Positions 26,101-36,000 of a stretch of 64,000 nucleotides of DNA are shown here, piece after piece. The position numbers and the translations under genes were made by a program. Below the pieces are notes generated by a model. The model did no database searches. It was given only the letters and a program-made list of their open reading frames with translations, and was not told the DNA's origin. The stretch is from Apricaphanius iberus (Eukaryota > Chordata > Actinopteri > Cyprinodontiformes > Aphaniidae): positions 930,001-994,000 of the forward strand of contig JAPXFQ010002431.1 in assembly GCA_028564705.1 (NCBI GenBank), given 5' to 3'. Positions within the stretch are counted from its first letter, which is position 1. Every line of letters begins with the position of its first letter.

Positions 26101-29100
26101 GTGTAGTTAACGCATGTTACTCACTGTTTGTTTAGCCATACATGATGAACTGGATGGCAGTAGAAATGCACCAAACTCTTACAGATTTCTCTTGCCGAGA
26201 CGCTACGATTCATTACCTAAAAAGTAACAGTTTTTCGCAACTCACACAGACACCGAGCTCTCCTCTTCCTCACTGATGAATCCGACATGCTTGCATTTAC
26301 GAAGCGGCATCATCACCGCTGTACTCCAGTGTCATGCAAGCTCGGACTTACAAATGTAGCAGGCACATGTGAGAAACATGTTTAGAAATAAAGTACTCCC
26401 AAACTTTTGAAGTTTTTATTGTCTTAGGTCTAGCTGCTCCTGCAATGCTCAGCTGCAGCCTACAACCTGCGTGACGAGTTGCTCGCTTTGACTGTTAAAG
26501 GTTATGCAAAAGAAAAAGAATAAAAGTTGCGCGACTGGCGACCAAATTAGACCTCGTAATCACGCTAGACAACGAATCGCTTTTTATCATCGAATTTTAG
26601 CGATTTTATGATCTACCACACACATAGACAAATCTGTGGCGATGCACCACAGATTGAACTTCTACCGCCAAAGATTCAACACCGACAAACAAAACCCCCC
26701 AAAAAACATCAACACCAACTGTCACATATTAAGTTTCGTGTTTCTTTTTTACGCTATTTTACAAACACATCCACCTCATCCTGTGTCGTCTGTGTGACAG
26801 CATGATATATTTCTCCTGGATTTACTCCTCAGCCAAGCACAAGTGGGGTGGCATTCTGTGACAACTGTTTTTCCGGGTAAGGAGGAGGAAAGTGGGGGAA
26901 ACCATAAGACACTGCACACATGTGCATACTTGTCAACCCTCTCGATTTTCCCAGGAGAGTCCCGAATTTCAGTACCCCTCCCGAATTTCTCCCAATATCT
27001 GACAGCGTCGCATATCATGTACACTCTATGTTTCTTATGCGAGAGGGATGGAGGTTAAAACATGTTTCATTTGCATTTTGCCAGGGAAGGTGCTATAGGG
27101 TACAATTTCCTCATCCATGACATGAAAATCCTTCACCTGCTGGCAAAATTCGCAGTTTAGAATCCAAAATAGGTCACCCACGTAATTCGTCCCATGAGAA
27201 AAAACCCCAGCTGTAATTAGTGAAGCACGCCGGAGCAGCCAGCCTCACGTTTCAGAACTGTCTTAAATGTGACTGAAAGAAGCTGCAGTTTCAATTACTT
27301 TTTAAATCTTCAGAGTTATTTAGGATTAAAAACTGTTTCAATCGGCCTGATTTCGAGCGATCTTTTATAATGATTAATAAGTGATTATTCCTAAACGTTC
27401 AGTGGTGCTGAACAAGGTTACCTGGGAGTAAATAAAGAATGCGGCTGAGGAAGAGGCACTGGCAATAGATTGAGGACTAGTTTTAAGAGAGAAAAAAAAT
27501 GGCACAAAAAAAAGGTCTTAAGATGAAGGGGTGAACAAGCAGGGGCAAAGGCTCTACTTGCTACACAAAGATGTTTTTTATCACACTGCAAAGGTACACA
27601 CTATGATTGATCTCTGCTTCTATGCATTTGTGGACTGCTGTCAAGTGAGCTAAAACTTGAAATAATAATAATAATAATAATAATTTATAATAAAAAATAA
27701 TTTGCTATATCACCCTGAACAAACCATCCCCACAGCGAAACATAGTGATGACAGCATAATGCTCCAGAAAAGGAGAGAATATTATCTCTAACTGAGCATC
27801 TGAGGCGAGGCTTAAAAATTGATTCCAGCATCTCCTCTGACATCATCCACTTCAAAGTTACTCACCACCTTAGGTTTGTCTATCACATAATAAGCTAAGG
27901 CAACAAATTACAAGCGTAATGAATAATTTGGAAAGGCAATGCACTTAAAGAACAAAAAAAAAAAAAAAAAAATCTCCTTCCTCTCCAAACTGGATATCAC
28001 ACACAGCCGGGTGCCTGCTGTGTTGCTTAATGATCAACGTGTAGCTCTTACTGGCTGTAAATGACTTTGGCCAGGCAGTCCCGTCTCACTCCGCACTCTG
28101 CTTGGGAACAGGGCTTCAGCACGTTTTGCCTCCCTGCCTTCAGGGTCCTCACTCTCAGACAGGTGAGGATCTCATCTGCTGGGACACCCAGCAGCTCAGC
28201 CGCTCTCTGCAAGAACTCTGCAGATGATGTGGTTCATGGTGAACAACACAGTAAATGATCAACATTGGGGAAAAAACGTTTGTGTTTCAAATATTAACCC
28301 TTTTTGTGCACGTAAAAGATTTAGTGATGAAGGTATAGAACCAAAGCTACCTTCAGAGTGTTCCTCGAGGTCGCAGGGCTGGGTTTCATTTGTTGAAGAG
28401 CAGAAACTCAAATTCCCCAACTGTAGTATCCCTGCTAAAACCTGTGGAGAAAAAAAATTACCATTTTCATTAACGTACAGTTGAAAAGTGAAAGCAGCTC
28501 TTACAAAGATAACTAACTTGGTACTGAAACCTACTAGAATGATTAATAAAAGAGGTTAACCTTACCCTAAATATCTGTCTTTGCCTTTCTGTATTAATTC
28601 CAAGGTGAAACATCGCCTCAACAGTTTCATGGAAACTATCCTCTATAAAACAATAAATGTGTACATTTGTATAAAGGGCATTCAAAACAGCTTTAAAATT
28701 GCGAAAGGAGGCTTTATTAGACATAAAAAGGCGAACACCAACCCTCAATTTCTTTTTCACAATTCGGCAGCCACACGAATCGGTGATTGCGTGGCATTTT
28801 CCAGTCTTTTCTCTGCTCGTCTGAGGCTCCTTTCATCATCTAGAAAAAAAGCACACAGCTTTGTGAAGACAACGTGAGGAAAATAATCGGAGGGGGTCGG
28901 GGCAGAGGAGTGCTCACCTGGTAGAAGATATGGAAGTTCCTCTCATCGGCTGGCTGACAGGCCACCCTCGTCTTCTCCAACAAATACGTTTGCACTGAAG
29001 CACCCACTAACAGCTGACCCCTTGAGGTGACAGAAGTTGATCAGGATCAGCTATTTCTCTGATGTAATGGGACGTTATGACAAGTGGAAGGTGGCCAGGT

Positions 29101-32100
29101 ACCTGTCTAGCTGCAGCTGGATGTACTTCCCAAAGCGACTGCTGTTGTTGTTTCGCAGCGTGCAAGCGTTGCCTGAAGGGTGGAACAGCGATTAATTACT
29201 GCTCACACCTGGACATTTCACATTAAAATAATAATAATAATAAAATCAAACAAGTATTGCTAAAGTATTTACACCCCTTAAACCTGTTTCTCAATTTTTC
29301 TCTTACTACATCCACCAACCTTTACACGAACAGAAATCTGTGAGTTACTGTAAAATTGAAAGAAAATTGTCTCCGGCTTTTCGATTTCTTTTCCACAAAT
29401 AAAAATGGGAAAAGTGTGCTCTACATTTATGCCTGTTGTATTGGTTTAGGTCTGGACTTTGACTATGCCACTGTGACATTTGAATATGCTTTGATCTTAA
29501 CCATTCCATTGCAGTTCTGTCTGTATGTTGTGGTAGAAGGTGAACCTCTGCCCCTGTCTAAACCCTCTGCAGCCTGTACCAGGTTTTCTTCCAGTACTGT
29601 CCACTACTTCAGTGTTTCTCAACCAGGGGTCCGTGTACCCCTAGTGGTCCGTGTTGAAATTTCAAGGGGTCCTCGATAATAATATATATATTTAAGAATA
29701 ATACATGCTAAAATCACTTTGGAGTTGTTTTGATATTTCGACAGCCTATCTCCCAGCTGTACTAGAACGCATCACGGACAGCTGTAGGGAAAATCCCTTC
29801 TCATCACAAGGGATTCTGCTGACTTATGTTTATCCAAATAAGGAGTTTGATCTGACTGGATGCTACTGGTAGCCATGCTGATGTCAGCTGGATTTTCTCC
29901 AGTATCAGTGAGGTTTCCATTCAACTTGACTTTATTTCAGGTGAGTCATATAGTCTAGAGCAGAGCGTGTTATGGAGACTATTGCTGTTGAAAGATGAGT
30001 TCATGACAAAGTTCTGGTTCGGTCCATCTTTCTTTTTCTACTGTAGAAAACTATGAATGTTCCCGAGTAGCAGAGTTTAGTGATAACTGGGAGTCCTTTC
30101 TGGTTTGTTTTGGTGTCATTTTTTAAAAGTTGTGCCGTGAAACATTGCACTGCGCTCCGAGTTGTGAACATAAACATTCAGCATGTGTTCAGGAAGAAAA
30201 CGGCTGGATTCGTTCGATACAATGAATACATGCGCCATAATACTCCTATCATTTACTAATTAGGAGAGTAATAACGGCAGTTATCTCCACTGGGATGTAT
30301 TTAGGGGTATAAGATTAAATACAAATGCACAGTACTTCATTTTTTTGTCCATTCCCTCATCATTCCAATAAAATATATCAAAGGTTGTGGTGGCAACGCG
30401 ACAACATTTGAAAAGAAGTTATGAAAATAAGAAGCATGAACACTTTTGTAAGTCGCAGTAGCAGATATATACTTTGCGGTCTTACCAAAAGCTTCCATCA
30501 GAGGATTGGAGTCCAGCACTCTCCTCTCTATCCTCTCCACTCTGTCCTGACTCCTGACAGCTGGGGAGGAGGCTGCAACAGTGGCGTAGTATTTCATCAG
30601 GCAACGTGACGTCCACGTCTAGAACAAAAGCAAACATAGACAGACCATCAACATCTCAAAAAATAAAATTTGAATTAATAAAACCTACCATCTTTCAATT
30701 TAATTTCGTTTTAATATACCACTAGCTGTGTTGAAGCATGGCATACTGACCTTTCCAGCTCCACTCTCACCGCTAACAACCAACGACTGGTCCACTGGTT
30801 CCAGCTGACCCTGAACGTTCCTGTAAGCCTCCTCTGCCACAATAAAGATGTGTGGTTTGATCTCCTGTGATTAAAAGAATGGTTACTTTTTGTCTTATTT
30901 GGCGAAAGACTCTTCGAAAAAGCTGTCAAAGTCAAATAAGAATGAACAGGTGGTGATTGTGTAAAGCTGTTGCAATGATAATGAAAATACCTGAGGCTGA
31001 GTAGCATAGTGGTACTCCCTCATCACATCCACAGAGTAAAGCTCTGGAATGGGCTGGAAGGGGTTGAGAGCCACCAATGTGCAGCCAGCATTGGTGTAAA
31101 AGAGCTTCAAACTGTACCTGGCCTGCAGGCATTTTAGCACTAAAGGGAAGAACAATACATATTAAGCATTAGAAGACAAGACTTATGAGGCTGAAGATGT
31201 GCATTACATTTACGTGATATCCTAATCCAAAAAAAAATCATTCAAATACAGCACAAACAATTTCTTCTGTTAGCATTTCTACAGCCCAGCAGAGGATGGT
31301 GATGGGAGTTGAAAGGGTCAATGTAGAATCTTCGCATAATCTGCAGGAACAGGACTCTAAACAGAGACTCCTCACATTTACGCCAATAACTTTTTGAACT
31401 GCTGCTGCCATTAGTCACACGGTACCCTAGCATCAGAAGCAGCACAAGACAGTTTCTACCTACAGCTGTTGCTGTGATTCTGCATTGTTTTATAGGGAAG
31501 TTATGTTTGATATTTTTTATTTGAATACCTTAAACTTTTTAAATAGACAACATAGTATTTTTAGTTTTGATATATAATTTGATTATATAGTGTTTTTATT
31601 AAGTTATTCATTTGTACTTTTTAGTTTGTAGTTATTTATTTTCTGTGCTTTGATGTTCCAATTATTAAAAAGTAAAACAATTATAGTTCATTATTTGTGT
31701 TTTTCCCCTTTTTGTTTTAGTCTTTAAAAAAAAAGTAACGATAAGGATACTGATAAAGTACCGGATCGATAAGAGTAGTGGTATCGATAAATCCTTAACG
31801 ATACCCATCCCTAATAGCCACTAGACTCAGCCAGCTGAGAAGCAGTGTACAGTATCCTATTCAAAGATTCAACCAGCATGATCAAATATTTTTGTTGTTT
31901 TGGAACTTTTTAAAACCTTTATATACCTTCTTATTCTTAATGGTCTACTCAGTACACATTAAGCTGGCACCATTAAATGATACAGAACCTCTACTTGAGC
32001 ATTTGGACATTTTTCATCTGGTACCTGTTGTTGGAGTCACAGGGTTAACTTTGGTGAGGTCATCAAAAGTGTGCAGTTGGTCTTCATCAATAAGAAAGGC

Positions 32101-35100
32101 GTGAACATCCCCATCCAACGAATCATTCAGGCATGTGTTCGGAGAGTGGACTTTCAGGTTGACGCCCTTCACCTGGATGGAACAGTTAGTTGATAAGATG
32201 ACATAAGGAGCGATGCCATTAAAGCCTAATAAATAATGATAGATGGGATTTGGTACGTATTGTGCTTGTTATTCCCACATCATAGGGGACGTATTTAAAA
32301 CACAAACACTCTCGTCTGCAGAAATAAAAACAAGGACTTATGTTCAATCTACCGTTATCTTTATGACAATAAGGGTTATTCATGGTTCTTACAAGGTTTC
32401 TATTTCAAAATTTATACATTTTCAAAAAAAATTGGTGACTTTTTTGTTGTCAGTTATTTATAAGACTAACATTGAGTTTTTATAATTTTTTTGCATAAAT
32501 TAAGGGTGGTCAATATAGGAAAAAATGTTTAGCACGATAATAGCGCAAAACTTTTAAACTGATTGGAATGTATGTCTGACTGAATTACAATGTCTTTCCT
32601 TGCAAAGTGCCTTGAGATTACATCTGTTGAGAATTCATAATCACTTCTTGGAGTTTTCAGAATTAGTGGGTTGTTTGTCCACCCGCCTCTTGATGATTGA
32701 ACACAAGTTCTCAATGGGATTAAGATCTGGGGAGTTTCCAGGCCATGGACCCAAAATTTCAATGTTTTGGTCCCCAAGCCACTTAGTTATCACTTTTGCC
32801 TTATGGCACGGTGCTCCATCATGCTGGAAAATGTGTTGTTCTTCACCAAACTGTTGGATTGTTTGAAGAAGTTGCTGTTGGAGGGTGTTTTGGTACCATT
32901 CTTTATTCCTGGCTGTGTTTTTGGGCAATATTGTAAGTGAGCCCACTCCCTTGGATGAGAAGCAACCCCACACATGAATGGTCTCAGGATGATTTACTGT
33001 TGGCATGACACAGGACTAATGGCAGCGCTCACCTTTTCTTCTCCGGACAAGCCTTTTTCCAGATGCCCCAAACAATCGGAAAGAGGCTTCATCAGAGTAT
33101 CTGACTTTGCCCCAGTCCTCAGCAGTCCATTCACCATACTTTCTGCAGAAGATCAATCTGTCCCTGGTGGGTTTTTTTTGGAGAGAAGTGGCTTCTTTGC
33201 GTCCCTTCTTGACACTAGGCCATCTTCCAAAAGTCTTTGCCTCACTGTGCATGCAGATGCGCTCACACCTGCCTGCTGCCATTCCTGAGCAAGCTCTGCA
33301 CTGGCGGCACTCCCATCCTGCAGCTGAATCCTCTTTAGGAGACGATCCTGGCGCTTGCTGGACTTTCTTGGACGCTCTGAAGCCTTTCTAACAAGAATTG
33401 AACCTCTTTCCTTGAAGTTATTGATAATCCTATAAATTGTTGATTTAGGTGCAATCTTAGTAGCCACAATATCCTTGCCTGGGAAGCTATTTTTATGCAA
33501 CGCAAGGATGGCTGCAGGCGTTTCTTTGCAGGTCACCATGGTTAACGATGGAAGAACAATGATTTCAAGCATCACCCTCCTTTTAACATGTCTAGTGTTC
33601 CATTCTAACCCAATCAGCCTGACATAATGATCTCAGTACATCACAAAAACAACTGAAACAAAGATCTGAAAGCAGTTTAGCAGCAAACTTTGTCAAAACT
33701 AATATTTGTGTCATTCTCATAACCTTTGGCCACGACTCTACAATTGTTTCTGAAAAATTCAAGGAGAACAGGGCTGGGCAATGTGGATTAAAACTGAAAT
33801 CTTAAAGGAAGGGTACATTAGTTTAACCAGCAATAAATATATGAACATTTAAAATGTATTTCTCATACATTTTCCAGCAATGCTCTGGTCATAAGAATGA
33901 GCCATGACCTTTTCACCATGGTTGCCTTGATATGCCTGTAAATTCACTTAAATAGCAAGAGCTTGGGTCAAACAAGCAGATTTCCTGAGTAATGCATAAT
34001 GGCGTCATGCGCGTTCACACTCAGGTGTAGGGTGCTATCTCCATCATTAAACAGCCATGGAGCAAGATGTAACTGAAGGATGGATTCAGCTGAGCAGAAG
34101 AAGAGAGCAGCTTCAAACACCAGCAAAACTCCAGCCCAGACCCCAACTAAACTTACACAACAGTAACATTTCTTACCTCAGTTGAAGTCATGCATGCAAA
34201 CCTGGAAATTGTCCAGGACGGGACTGACTCAGCTGTTGTTTCGTTCGTGAGCTCTCACACAGCATGCCCCTTATGCACGAGCTCACCATCAAGGCTGCAG
34301 GTACGCATTTGGCCTGAGGGGGCACTCACGAGCACAAAACTATCAAACTTCACATAGTCTCTTTAAATTTTGTTCATGTCAAAATTGCTATTCAATATAA
34401 ACTGGGATTTTCTTCCTGCCTATTCTTTAAAAAAAAAAATCAAAAAACGGAAAATACCTTTTTAACATTCGTTTTTAATTCAATCTTCCCTTCTTAGAGT
34501 TGACCTGAATTCAAAGTCCATATAAATACAGGCTGTAAAACAAGATGGACAGCCTTCAGCCTGCTGACATTTATTTGAACTATGAAAACCCTACAGATGC
34601 ATTACTGATTTTTGCACACTGTGTACCCTGACAAGTCAATATATACATTTTCAGAAATGGAAAAGAAAAACATTTAAAGTCAGTTAACTCAGTCACAGAC
34701 ACCTTACCCTGACTAATAGTTTTCCTAGCCATATGACCTGAACCTTCCTGAAAGCTGCCAGCTGTCCAAGGCACTAAATGTGTCCAGACACACTTAATCC
34801 CTATTGTAGGTAGCCTACATCCCAACATTCCGCCATTTTAAGACCGTAAGTAAGATCCAAAGTCATTTCTTTAGTAAACAAAACAACCCATGCTGCAATT
34901 ATCACATCACTATGTATGACCTGTTTTCTAAGCTCTGCAGTGTGAAGTCTAAATACAATGATTTGGTTTTCACTCTGTTCAAAGGTGGGCAACAGAAATA
35001 AAGTCATTTATATTTAATTTATATTTGATGTGACACTTAGTTTCACAGACAGAAACTGCCACATAAAGTGCTGTGCACTTGTGTCCACTATAGGAGATAT

Positions 35101-35383
35101 TATTAATCAGGCACAGCTCGGTCACAGCCAGGCATACATTGCCCCCTTGAATACAAAAAAAAAGAACATTTACCGTATGACCATACGCCTGACATTCATA
35201 TGTAAGATAAAGTAAGGGCTGGTATTGATTTTAATGTTAAAAACAGCATATTAAAAGTGTATATGCTCAGAAAAAGAGTCTCTAAACTCCTGGTGAAGAA
35301 CTTGTGTTCGGGTCCTAACTTACCGCTGCCCCTCCATTCCTGGGTCCCACAGCAACGTTACGCCGGTCGGTGGAAGAACTCAT
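8139..35383 (-). CDS. myo19: Unconventional myosin-XIX, complete (24 coding exons)
   Basis: Exons in transcript order: 35383-35324, 32172-32025, 31139-30991, 30864-30751, 30618-30486, 29172-29103, 29020-28918, 28839-28743, 28642-28566, 28441-28351, 28217-28052, 25076-25003, 24916-24795, 24706-24593, 18154-17978, 17895-17758, 16214-16107, 16019-15949, 15867-15794, 12133-11991, 9196-9067, 8832-8747, 8660-8337, 8252-8139. All phases agree and sum to 2883 nt, 960 aa; human is about 970. P-loop GESGAGKTWT is at about 151-160, switch [10 protein letters not shown] at about 209-217, switch II LDVYGFE at 430-436, and the actin-binding segment HYTRCIKPN lies in exon 17. Three IQ motifs (about 759, 783 and 806) bind light chains. 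Residues from about 816 to the end correspond to the mitochondrial outer-membrane anchoring domain. The product is a plus-end actin motor that moves and partitions mitochondria. The start ATG is followed by a short exon 1 with donor GCG|GTAAGT. The exon 8 donor is GTTGGT rather than GTRAGT. Confidence 0.95.
9396..9600. repeat. Tc1-like transposon end relic in myo19 intron
   Basis: It begins 'actgggattttatgtgacag' and runs through 'ctctgatacagctaaataaa' and 'ttcagaagccacctaat'. These are the ordered sub-terminal blocks of a fish Tc1-like family. There is no transposase. Confidence 0.65.
9840..10390 (+). repeat. Unnamed dispersed repeat, copy 1 (about 550 bp)
   Basis: This segment aligns by eye along its whole length, in the same orientation, with 29690-30235. 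Shared blocks include 'ttgttttgatatt', 'gtttatccaaataaggmgtt', 'actggtagccatg', 'aaagttctggttcggt' and 'gggagtcctttctggtttg'. Both copies lie in myo19 introns. Neither has a clear ORF. The copies have small indels, so this is an old interspersed repeat or an old intragenic duplication, not a recent one. Confidence 0.75.
10391..11779. other. myo19 intron sequence without assigned feature
   Basis: There is no myo19 exon, RNA gene or clear transposon end here. Short frames, such as the minus-strand one at 11202-11504, have no recognisable domain. Confidence 0.45.
11780..11925. repeat. Internally deleted Tc1-like relic
   Basis: It joins transposase-coding vestiges ('gagggagaatctgtctacag' and 'ctggccttaatggaagagc') directly to a right terminus ('gtgttggtctgttgcatcaa' and 'atcccaataaaa'). 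That is the pattern of a deleted Tc1-like copy. It lies about 65 bases downstream of myo19 exon 20 in transcript direction. Confidence 0.6.
12640..12850 (+). pseudogene. Harbinger transposase fragment
   Basis: A broken frame reads through [15 protein letters not shown] to [13 protein letters not shown]. The latter is the region around the first catalytic Asp of HARBI1-like DDE transposases. The downstream two thirds of the transposase, with the second Asp and the Glu, is missing, and proline-rich unrelated reading follows. The enzyme would cut and paste the element, but this copy cannot be active. Confidence 0.7.
13092..13445 (-). pseudogene. Harbinger Myb/SANT-like protein relic
   Basis: The minus-strand frame contains [37 protein letters not shown] and [11 protein letters not shown]. 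These are the signature blocks of the Myb-like DNA-binding protein encoded by Harbinger elements. Orientation is opposite to the transposase fragment, as in complete elements where the two genes converge. The open frame is about 117 codons and may lack its N-terminus. The strong plus-strand frame over the same bases is a shadow. Confidence 0.7.
13692..15214. other. myo19 intron; unassigned sequence with a possible degenerate ORF
   Basis: A Tc1-like terminal fragment may begin near 14046 ('ggtgcaaatatttacatacacc'). The minus strand holds open frames at 14508-14693 and 14683-14982 (the second has [18 protein letters not shown]). I do not recognise them. They overlap end to end and could be one decayed coding region, but no family can be named. 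Confidence 0.35.
15215..15336. repeat. Tc1-like transposon right terminus
   Basis: The stretch ends 'gtaaatactttttataggca' followed by CTG, with upstream 'gttgatcatgattgatttat'. This is the usual terminus of a fish Tc1-like family (CAGTGCCTATAAAAAGTAT on the other strand). A matching intact left end is not obvious. Confidence 0.6.
16225..16560. repeat. Fish interspersed repeat ('atagcgctttcttagtcc' family)
   Basis: It contains the block 'tttgtatagcgctttcttag', followed by 'cgaagcgctttgcactac' and 'acacattcacccactt'. This arrangement is common in teleost genomes. It has no coding capacity. It lies in the myo19 intron between exons 16 and 17. Confidence 0.6.
16561..17757. other. myo19 intron with an imperfect long inverted repeat
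   Basis: The blocks 'cccaccatcagccaatcaga' (about 16808) and 'tgattggctggtggtggggt' (about 17355) are reverse complements. The same holds for 'catttgctggggttaaa' (about 16863) and 'ttttaaccccagcaaatg' (about 17297). This indicates a palindromic MITE of roughly 0.6-0.75 kb, spanning about 16680-17430. No ORF is involved. Confidence 0.55.
18530..18755. repeat. DNA-transposon terminus ('ggggtgtactcat' type)
   Basis: Two blocks reading 'ggggtgtactcatttttgca' (about 18539) and 'ggggtgtactcatttatgca' (about 18723) bracket the segment as direct copies, ending 'gagcactgta'. This is a common fish DNA-transposon end. No coding region remains. Confidence 0.5.
19235..19342 (+). mobile_element. L2-type LINE (+), first fragment
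   Basis: The plus-strand frame reads [20 protein letters not shown], the RT motif around the PQG block. It stops abruptly at about 19342 where a minus-strand L2 begins. It resumes at about 21888 with the next RT block. Confidence 0.75.
19343..21887 (-). mobile_element. L2-type LINE (-), 5'-truncated, inserted into another L2
   Basis: The minus-strand reading runs from an endonuclease vestige (GDFNVHVDV, about 21810-21847) through the RT. The RT shows [38 protein letters not shown] (20308-20319) and [14 protein letters not shown]. The 3' end at about 19343 carries the 'aaggcaagtttatttgcag' tail block. ORF segments at 21318-21109, 21152-20655, 20712-20527, 20526-19930 and 19879-19484 are separated by only a few frameshifts or stops. 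It is therefore the youngest LINE in the window. No clear target duplication was found. Confidence 0.85.
21888..22434 (+). mobile_element. L2-type LINE (+), second fragment
   Basis: It resumes exactly where the 19235-19342 fragment stopped, with [10 protein letters not shown] (the catalytic YADD mutated to YADE). It continues through [23 protein letters not shown] and [20 protein letters not shown]. The reading breaks off at about 22434 and a further unrelated stretch of about 1 kb follows. Confidence 0.8.
22435..23457. other. About 1 kb interrupting the L2 (+) LINE; unidentified insertion
   Basis: The L2 frame stops after HWLPVA and the downstream L2 text resumes at about 23458. The intervening sequence is AT-rich and has no clear ORF or paired termini that I could match. 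It may be another insertion of unknown type. Confidence 0.45.
23458..23850 (+). mobile_element. L2-type LINE (+), third fragment and 3' tail
   Basis: A frame with [21 protein letters not shown] and [11 protein letters not shown] matches the C-terminal region of fish L2 ORF2 proteins. The 3' end reads 'aataaagctgccttgccttg', a typical L2 tail. Confidence 0.75.
23918..24279. mobile_element. hAT-type MITE (362 bp) with 8-bp target duplication
   Basis: The termini are TAGGGTTGCAACGATA and the inverted TATCGGTGCATCCCTA. The 8-bp flanks are CGAATAGT (23910-23917) and CCAATAGT (24280-24287), identical at 7 of 8 positions. Internal 'accgatacca'-type blocks are repeated. There is no coding capacity. 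It lies in the large myo19 intron. Confidence 0.8.
25140..26640. other. myo19 intron with nested hAT-like fragments
   Basis: A hAT-like left terminus CAGTGTTTCCCACA lies at about 25252, next to 'acgattattttgatagtcga'. A related inverted block ('acaacgaatcgctttttatcatcga') lies at about 26570-26595. The sequence between shows partial internal duplication ('ggctttgctt..gcaaagt..ttaaggacaaa' near 25500 and 25700). I could not resolve element boundaries and see no exon. Confidence 0.4.
27661..27684. repeat. (AAT)n microsatellite
   Basis: A pure AAT triplet run of 8 units lies in a myo19 intron. A shorter AAT run occurs at about 29228-29240. Confidence 0.9.
27711..27770 (+). repeat. Tc1-like transposase coding scrap
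   Basis: The stretch 'accatccccacagcgaaaca' followed by 'gacagcataatgctcc' matches the transposase region of fish Tc1-like elements. It is a small isolated remnant beside the microsatellite. Confidence 0.5.
29610..30235 (+). repeat. hAT-like terminus followed by unnamed dispersed repeat, copy 2
   Basis: CAGTGTTTCTCAACCAGGGG at about 29611 is a typical hAT-like left terminus. From about 29690 to 30235 the sequence aligns by eye with 9840-10390, in the same orientation. It lies in the myo19 intron between exons 5 and 6. The two copies may be the body of one hAT-like non-autonomous family. Confidence 0.65.
31140..32024. other. myo19 intron 2
   Basis: There is no exon. A hAT-like right terminus ('aacgatacccatccctaata') lies near 31797-31816, preceded by 'cggatcgataagagtagtgg'-type sequence resembling the element at 23918. 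The rest is AT-rich and unassigned. Confidence 0.45.
32580..33740 (-). mobile_element. Tc1/mariner-type transposon with broken transposase
   Basis: Minus-strand frames 33575-33153, 33282-33016 and 33006-32641 together cover a transposase. They comprise an N-terminal HTH region ([10 protein letters not shown]), a second HTH ([14 protein letters not shown]) and a DDE domain with [16 protein letters not shown] and SPDLNPIEN. One frameshift (33153-33282) and one in-frame stop (about 33016) inactivate it. I count 35 residues between the second Asp and the Glu, so the triad is DD35E rather than the usual Tc1 DD34E. The right terminus at about 33700-33740 reads 'taacctttggccacgactct'. A matching left terminus near 32540-32600 is not evident. 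It lies in myo19 intron 1. Confidence 0.85.
33741..35323. other. myo19 intron 1, upstream part
   Basis: No coding exon or named repeat can be supported. A 'gggctgggcaatgtgg' block near 33772 resembles another repeat terminus. Frames at 34580-35007 on the minus strand have no recognisable domain. Confidence 0.4.
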
Positions 35384-36000
35384 TTATTTGATACTCTTTC
35401 TGTATCTGTCGCTAAAACTCAGTCGGAAAAAAACCTATCTGATATAATGGACCTTAGTTCTGATTGAAACGAGTTCCTATTGTAGAATAAAAAACGTTAT
35501 TTCAACTTGTCCACTGCTGCCAGAAACGCCTCAAGGACGATTTCTACTGGTTGTCCCGCCGCTTCCCAGACAAACCGCACCGCACTCCCAAACCAGCACG
35601 TCATTCCCGCCCTCTTCCCAACCATTCAATGACTGCTTTATACGGTTGGATAACACAGCTTCGTCATTTTATTACCTTCTAACTTGAAACAGGTCCAGCC
35701 TGAAGCTGTCTTTTAAATTTAGCATTTAAAAACGGCCTTTAATATTCCCACTCTGTGATATTTTATCCGTTACACATCTCAAAGTTTTCCACAGTACATA
35801 CCATATAAATCTAGTTTACGATTTACTTTAGTTATTATAGAAATATATATTACTGTTTTATAAAACTGCAAGCAAGACTGATTCATATCATTCAACAATT
35901 CAACACAAAAGCTAATATTTGAAGAAGTTCCAAAAATCCGAGCCCTAACGAATGTGGCTTGGAGCGCAAACACGGAAGTGAGAGAACGTGTCATCAGTGC
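35384..36000. promoter_or_regulatory. Divergent promoter region of myo19 (-) and pigw (+)
   Basis: The region separates the myo19 start codon (35383, minus strand) from the probable pigw 5' exon. No TATA box is positioned for either gene. The segment 35500-35640 is more GC-rich than its surroundings. An ETS-like CACGGAAGTGA occurs at 35971-35981, and a TGCGCAGG (NRF1-half-site-like) just follows at about 35998. Shared regulation of the two genes is an inference from layout. Confidence 0.55.
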
